64,000 bases of DNA from Holothuria scabra. Lineage: Eukaryota; Echinodermata; Holothuroidea; Aspidochirotida; Holothuriidae. The DNA is taken from positions 28,662,222 through 28,726,221 of the forward strand of contig CM074195.1 of assembly GCA_037179385.1 (NCBI GenBank), given 5' to 3'. The position numbers were made by a program, and so were the translations under genes. Positions 59,781 to 64,000 of the stretch are shown here, piece after piece. The number at the start of each line of letters is the position of its first letter. Positions within the stretch are counted from its first letter, which is position 1. Under the pieces are notes generated by a model that ran no database searches, was not told where the DNA came from, and worked only from the letters and a program-made list of their open reading frames with translations.

Positions 59781-61987
59781 GCTCAGTACGCAATGTGCGG
59801 CGTTCCCTTACTTACGTCAGTATTTGCCTACAACACTATCTAAGTGTCTAACCAACTCGAATGAAAATAGCGGTCTCAGACCTTTTTTACGATAGATTCA
59901 GATTCAAATTCAGATTTTTCCCCAGGTGGCAAAAAGAAAATTTAGACACAATCCTGCACAAAGCCACACTTGAAATCCTTCCTTATGTCATGGGTGGATT
60001 AGTGAAGAACGATTTCACGAAACACTCATGTAAACTCAGATTTTGGAATACGTGTTGTAGGTGCATGATTGGTTTATCACGACGATTTGGAACATTGCGC
60101 ATGTGCAACAGCTATCAAAACGAATTACCGAACTGGCTAAATAACAGACTATGGAGCTGGAACTCCATGGACAGACTTACGTCAGACATAAACAGACCTA
60201 CGTCAGTCACATTTGGTGAAATGAATTGGAAAGTGCTTGGTCATTGCAATGACAAATAATTAACGTAGGCTCTTACAACAGTCTTCTCCTTTTAAAGCTT
60301 TAAAATTTAGACTCATTATCGACAGCCTTGCTCGAAAAACTTATGTTTTGCAGTCTTTACAGTATTCCATGTAATTACTAAATCTTTTGTTTTTCATGAC
60401 TAGGTTTCAATTTGACGTGTCCACATGCAGGTGCGCCGGTTTGCAGCTTTTGACTTACTCTCATGAGACGGTAATTGCCAGCGTTGCGTGCCAATATTAT
60501 TATACTTTTAAAGAAAGGAATCGACTCATTAGCGTACTAAGCAAATCACGTGACTAATTACGATATTTCAGGTATAGGCACCAGATTGAAAACCGTCTAT
60601 ATGGTGTCCGACTTTCCTTGAACTGTCGGCTTCCCTAATTCCTCGGAGATTCTTCAGCTTTCCGAGTTACAAAGGCCTACAGAGAAAATATAAAAGAGTT
60701 CATGTAGAATGGATTACGGGCATGGCCCTACTATGACGCAAATTTATATTTTTCAAATCTCCTTCCACTTCCAGTACCGTTGATAATGTATTCAAACATG
60801 CATATTGAAAATTTTAGGTAAGGAGGGAAGGGTACTATTCTTCTTGAATGTTATAATCCAGTGGTGTAGTTAGACATATTTTCAGGGGAGGGGGGAAGGG
60901 GAAAGTACCCAAATTTTCCGATTTTTTAAAGTATATGAACACCATTTCAATGTGGGCGTAATTTGCGGCGCGTTAAGCGTTTTGAAAACACTTAAATACG
61001 AAACAGGGAGGAACAGGGGTGGTCTGGAAGAAATCATTGCATATGTGTGGAAAATGAACAAGGGTGGATCGAAATTAAACTATTATGGGTAGGCTCCAGT
61101 TTCATTTACTAAATATTATGTACTTATTAAACTAACGTTCCATATTACGAGCAGAGAAATGGCAACCGAACTGAAAAATGTTTAGTCTACCCAAGAGAAA
61201 AGCAGGGTTCATTCGTAGAGTAGGCACACCTGTTTACCTGTAAAAAAGGGACCAACATTTGTGAAGCATCATGGACGGTTGGTAGTTTCATGGGCGAATT
61301 AAGGATAAATCGCTGTAAACGCTGGTTTCACAGTCTGTCTTGTAATAACTATATCCTTCTTATGCATCTGTTAACGGAGAAACCACGTGCGTAAGTATAA
61401 TTAATCAACCGTGCGCGCACGCACAACGGGATAATAAATTCAACAAACAAGTTGGGAAATTCGGTTCTTCTGGTTGAGTCACTCACCGGCTGTATGCCCA
61501 CCTTAGCATCATTTCTGCTTTGTGCAAAAGCGTATAGGGGCGTTTATCGACCCTATACTGAATTTTCTGCCGTTTGTTGAGGTATACATTTGTTCACTGT
61601 GGCGAAGGCTTGCAAAGCACTTCACCTTGACCCATTCCATGATGCATTACGCACACACACCAAGTTCCCAGGTCATCTACAGTATGCATCACTGTTAGTC
61701 TATTGTGATACCTAAATAAACAAGTGTTGGTCATGTCTAACAAAGAGAATGTCATGTGTCTACGTAGCCGGCTAGATGGCATGACACATTCCTTTTAGTA
61801 TCCCTGGGGGATGAGCAAAGAGAGTCCGCTCCGCTGGTTAGGGCGGTGATCTCGATTGAAAACTTCCATGGATACTAAGCTGGTGAAAATCATGTCCAGT
61901 ATCTGTGTTGCTAATGTCCACTTTCAACTACTGTAGAGACTAATGGATGTTTTGAGGACTTTCACGGGATAACGACATTTCAGTAAA

Positions 61988-62200
61988 AAGAAGGCCTGCC
62001 CCAGTCAACATGCTCAGTTGAACCCAGCTTCTACGGCAGAAGCCCAGCTTTAACAGCTGGGCTCAAGCTGGGCTTCAGCTGGTAAATTCTATCCCAGTTG
62101 GGCCGCATGGGAACACCTGACAAAGACGAATGGGTCCCTGCAGCTGGGACCCAGCTGGAGCCCATTCCAAGCCCAACTTGGCATGTTGGCTGGGGCTTCA
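61988..62200. mobile_element. GC-rich palindromic element
   Basis: Inverted ends GCCCCAGTCAACATGC and GCATGTTGGCTGGGGC surround many CCCAGCTGG/CCAGCTGGG motifs, able to fold extensively. Base composition differs sharply from the AT-rich surroundings. TSD not resolved. Confidence 0.6.
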
Positions 62201-62482
62201 CCCACCTTCCAACCCTGCAGTCTTCACCACTGTGGCGTTTATGCAGTCAGTGTTTGATACAAGCAACCTATTTTAAAACAGAAGCGCATAGCTGCTGCGG
62301 TGAAGAGACCTACCGACTTCACTGAGAGGCACATCTCTATGACACGGCGTTGGATATTTTGACGGTAACTGAAACATCGTTTCACGGCCGGACCCTAGCA
62401 CACCAAGATATTCGAAAGATCCAAAAAATTTTAAACTGCAAACCACAACATTTTGTCTAGGTCCCCTCCCCCCTCCCCATTT

Positions 62483-62577
62483 GTTAGTTAGATGGAGTTT
62501 TACGGCTGTTTCCAACTTCTTGATTCAAGTCGAGCCATCCACGGCTTTTTCCCATTTGTGGCCCACTGGCTTGCTCG
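62483..62577 (-). mobile_element. SINE tail fragment
   Basis: GTTAGTTAGATGGAGTTTTA, TTCAAGTCGAGCCATCCACG, GGCCCACTGGCTTGC. The head is lost. Confidence 0.8.
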
Positions 62578-63373
62578 TAGCCTAGAGACTTTTCACGGTA
62601 TTGAAAAGAATCTAGGCATCTACCTACGGCTAGAGATTTTGACGATGTTGGTTGCTAACAAACCTTAAAATAGGAATAACGAGATTGAAATGTCAGCTGA
62701 ATTTGAGATTTAGCGAAAAGCATACTTCTGTTCAGAACATAACCTTAGCAGAAATTTGCTGTCTTGACAACGCGATATGAGTGAAAGCGTCGAGGTATAC
62801 TATTTCCGAGCGAAGAGACTATATGCTTTACGCAGCAGTTTTGCTGCGATCCTTGGTATGACCACTCACACCAAAGGTGTGACGTGACCGAGTAATAATG
62901 AATTTAAATTTTAGTCTAGGCGAATTTCTTGAAAGGTTAGTTTTACACCGTTTAGCCTGCGGACACGGCAGCTTTTCGTGCGTCTCTTTAATAGTCTTTG
63001 AGGTATATCAGCTTATCAGAGCACAGGAATTGGGTCAAGCAGGTATCATGGGAGAAGATGTCACTGAAATAAAACCAAAATAAATCCCTGACCATACATA
63101 ACAGAAATGAAAGAGATTGATCTGGGCATTCAATAGCAAGGATTTTTCCGTCTGTTTGTCAAAGAAGACCTAGATCAAACTTTGCGAAAACATTTTCATT
63201 GCTGTCATTCACTGATTACAGCAGAAATACCATATGTCTATCACTACAAGCTCGAAGCTATCGGACAGGATCGATGTGACATTTTAGCCACACATTTTGA
63301 ACAGATGACACATATTCTGAATTGATTGCAGGAACAGTAACTTTGGTGAGGGGGCACCCAGACAGGGGTGTAG

Positions 63374-63870
63374 TTAAAGTGTACCTCAAGTCTGAAATTA
63401 AAAATATATATGTTTCATACCGTCACAACTTAACTCAAATGGTCCAACCCCTATCTAAACATGACATTCCTATGCGTGCAGAGATAAAAAAAAAATAAAA
63501 TAAATAAATAAAATACGTAGAATTATATCCCCTTGATAAAAAAAATGGTAGCAATTATTTGTGATATCATTGTTTTACTACTCGAGTAACAATTTTTGTA
63601 TTTCTGTGGTTTTCTAAAAGTTACTTCACCTTGTGCCAAAATATGTTCATGTTCTTGCCACATTGAGGTGAATTAACTATATTAGTTCCCTCCAGGCTCT
63701 CTCTCTCTCTCTCTATTTCTCTCTTTCTCTTTCTCTGTAATATGTTATGTAAGAGAAAAGGAAGCACTCAAGGTCATTTAAACATATTCAACTCCGAAGC
63801 AAAACAAACAAAACATGTTTTGAGAGTTGTACAAATGGAGCGTCAAAAATTGTTGCGCAATTGACAGATT
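63374..63870. mobile_element. Long-TIR TTAA element, family K (copy 4, diverged)
   Basis: Starts TTAAAGTGTACCTCAAGTCT, as do the other K copies, then diverges. A CT-rich microsatellite (63697-63738) has expanded inside it. The right end is degraded. Confidence 0.65.
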
Positions 63871-64000
63871 GAATTCAGTGCCCACTAATGTGACTTCTTT
63901 CTAGACCGATTACAACACCCCCCCCCCCTTTTTTTTAAATGGGCCGGGGTTAAATTTAAGTAGGATCAGTGTTCTATTCACTCCAACACAGGCCTGGTTA

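Larger units (their letters stand above)
56401..61980. other. Intergenic DNA downstream of COPB2
   Basis: No recognised gene. Includes an 18-bp tandem repeat (56879-56935), poly-T at 58046-58061, a poly-C tract at 59324-59335 and a 13-bp minisatellite (59698-59780). A 132-codon open frame at 59861-60259 matches nothing I know. Confidence 0.5.

Noticed and set aside
59861..60259. 132-codon open frame downstream of COPB2
   Set aside because: No known motif or family resemblance and no splice or codon signal. It could be a lineage-specific gene or chance. It would need transcript support.
61820..61860. tRNA-like sequence GCTGGTTAGGGCGGTGATCTC
   Set aside because: A-box-like only. No B box or cloverleaf could be drawn and no SINE body follows.

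Overview
This is intron-rich, AT-rich animal nuclear DNA with two protein-coding genes that can be rebuilt exon by exon and a heavy load of short, mostly non-autonomous transposable elements. No bacterial-style operons, CRISPR arrays, phage or plasmid functions were seen. The TE spectrum (tRNA-derived SINEs, hAT, TTAA and Harbinger-type MITEs, Helentron-like elements carrying minisatellites, and AGGCCTA-type short repeats) and the invertebrate-like protein sequences suggest a marine invertebrate deuterostome, possibly an echinoderm. The species assignment is inference.

Layout. (1) 1-4633: no recognisable protein gene. It holds a U2 snRNA-derived sequence on the minus strand (about 2000-2146), two MITEs, a SINE fragment and a hAT-like MITE. 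(2) 4634-13262, minus strand: TMEM107, a four-pass protein of the ciliary transition zone, with 5 coding exons and 138 residues. (3) 13263-17781: intergenic space between two divergently transcribed genes, with MITEs and the decayed 3' end of a non-LTR retrotransposon ORF2. (4) 17782-55381, plus strand: COPB2, the beta-prime subunit of the COPI coatomer, with 22 coding exons, 2,730 coding nt and 909 residues, all joined in frame. Its first coding exon contributes only the ATG and its second is a 21-nt microexon. (5) 55382-64000: the COPB2 3' UTR and intergenic DNA with minisatellites, a SINE and MITEs.

Much of the novelty lies in the introns. COPB2 introns carry a complete hAT element (40307-41621) inserted in the promoter region of a tRNA SINE, a Helentron-like element (33528-35240) inserted in a second SINE, a 3.4-kb TAA-flanked element (46890-50329) that contains a third SINE, and a MITE inside a MITE (54404-54880). 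These nests give a relative order of insertions. Intron 8 holds two arrays of a ~146-bp repeat whose units carry DR1 and DR4 nuclear-receptor-type half-site pairs. The same repeat family recurs in introns 10 and 16.

The two genes act in different processes (COPI vesicle traffic and the ciliary gate). Nothing in the sequence shows co-regulation beyond their head-to-head arrangement with about 4.5 kb between start codons.
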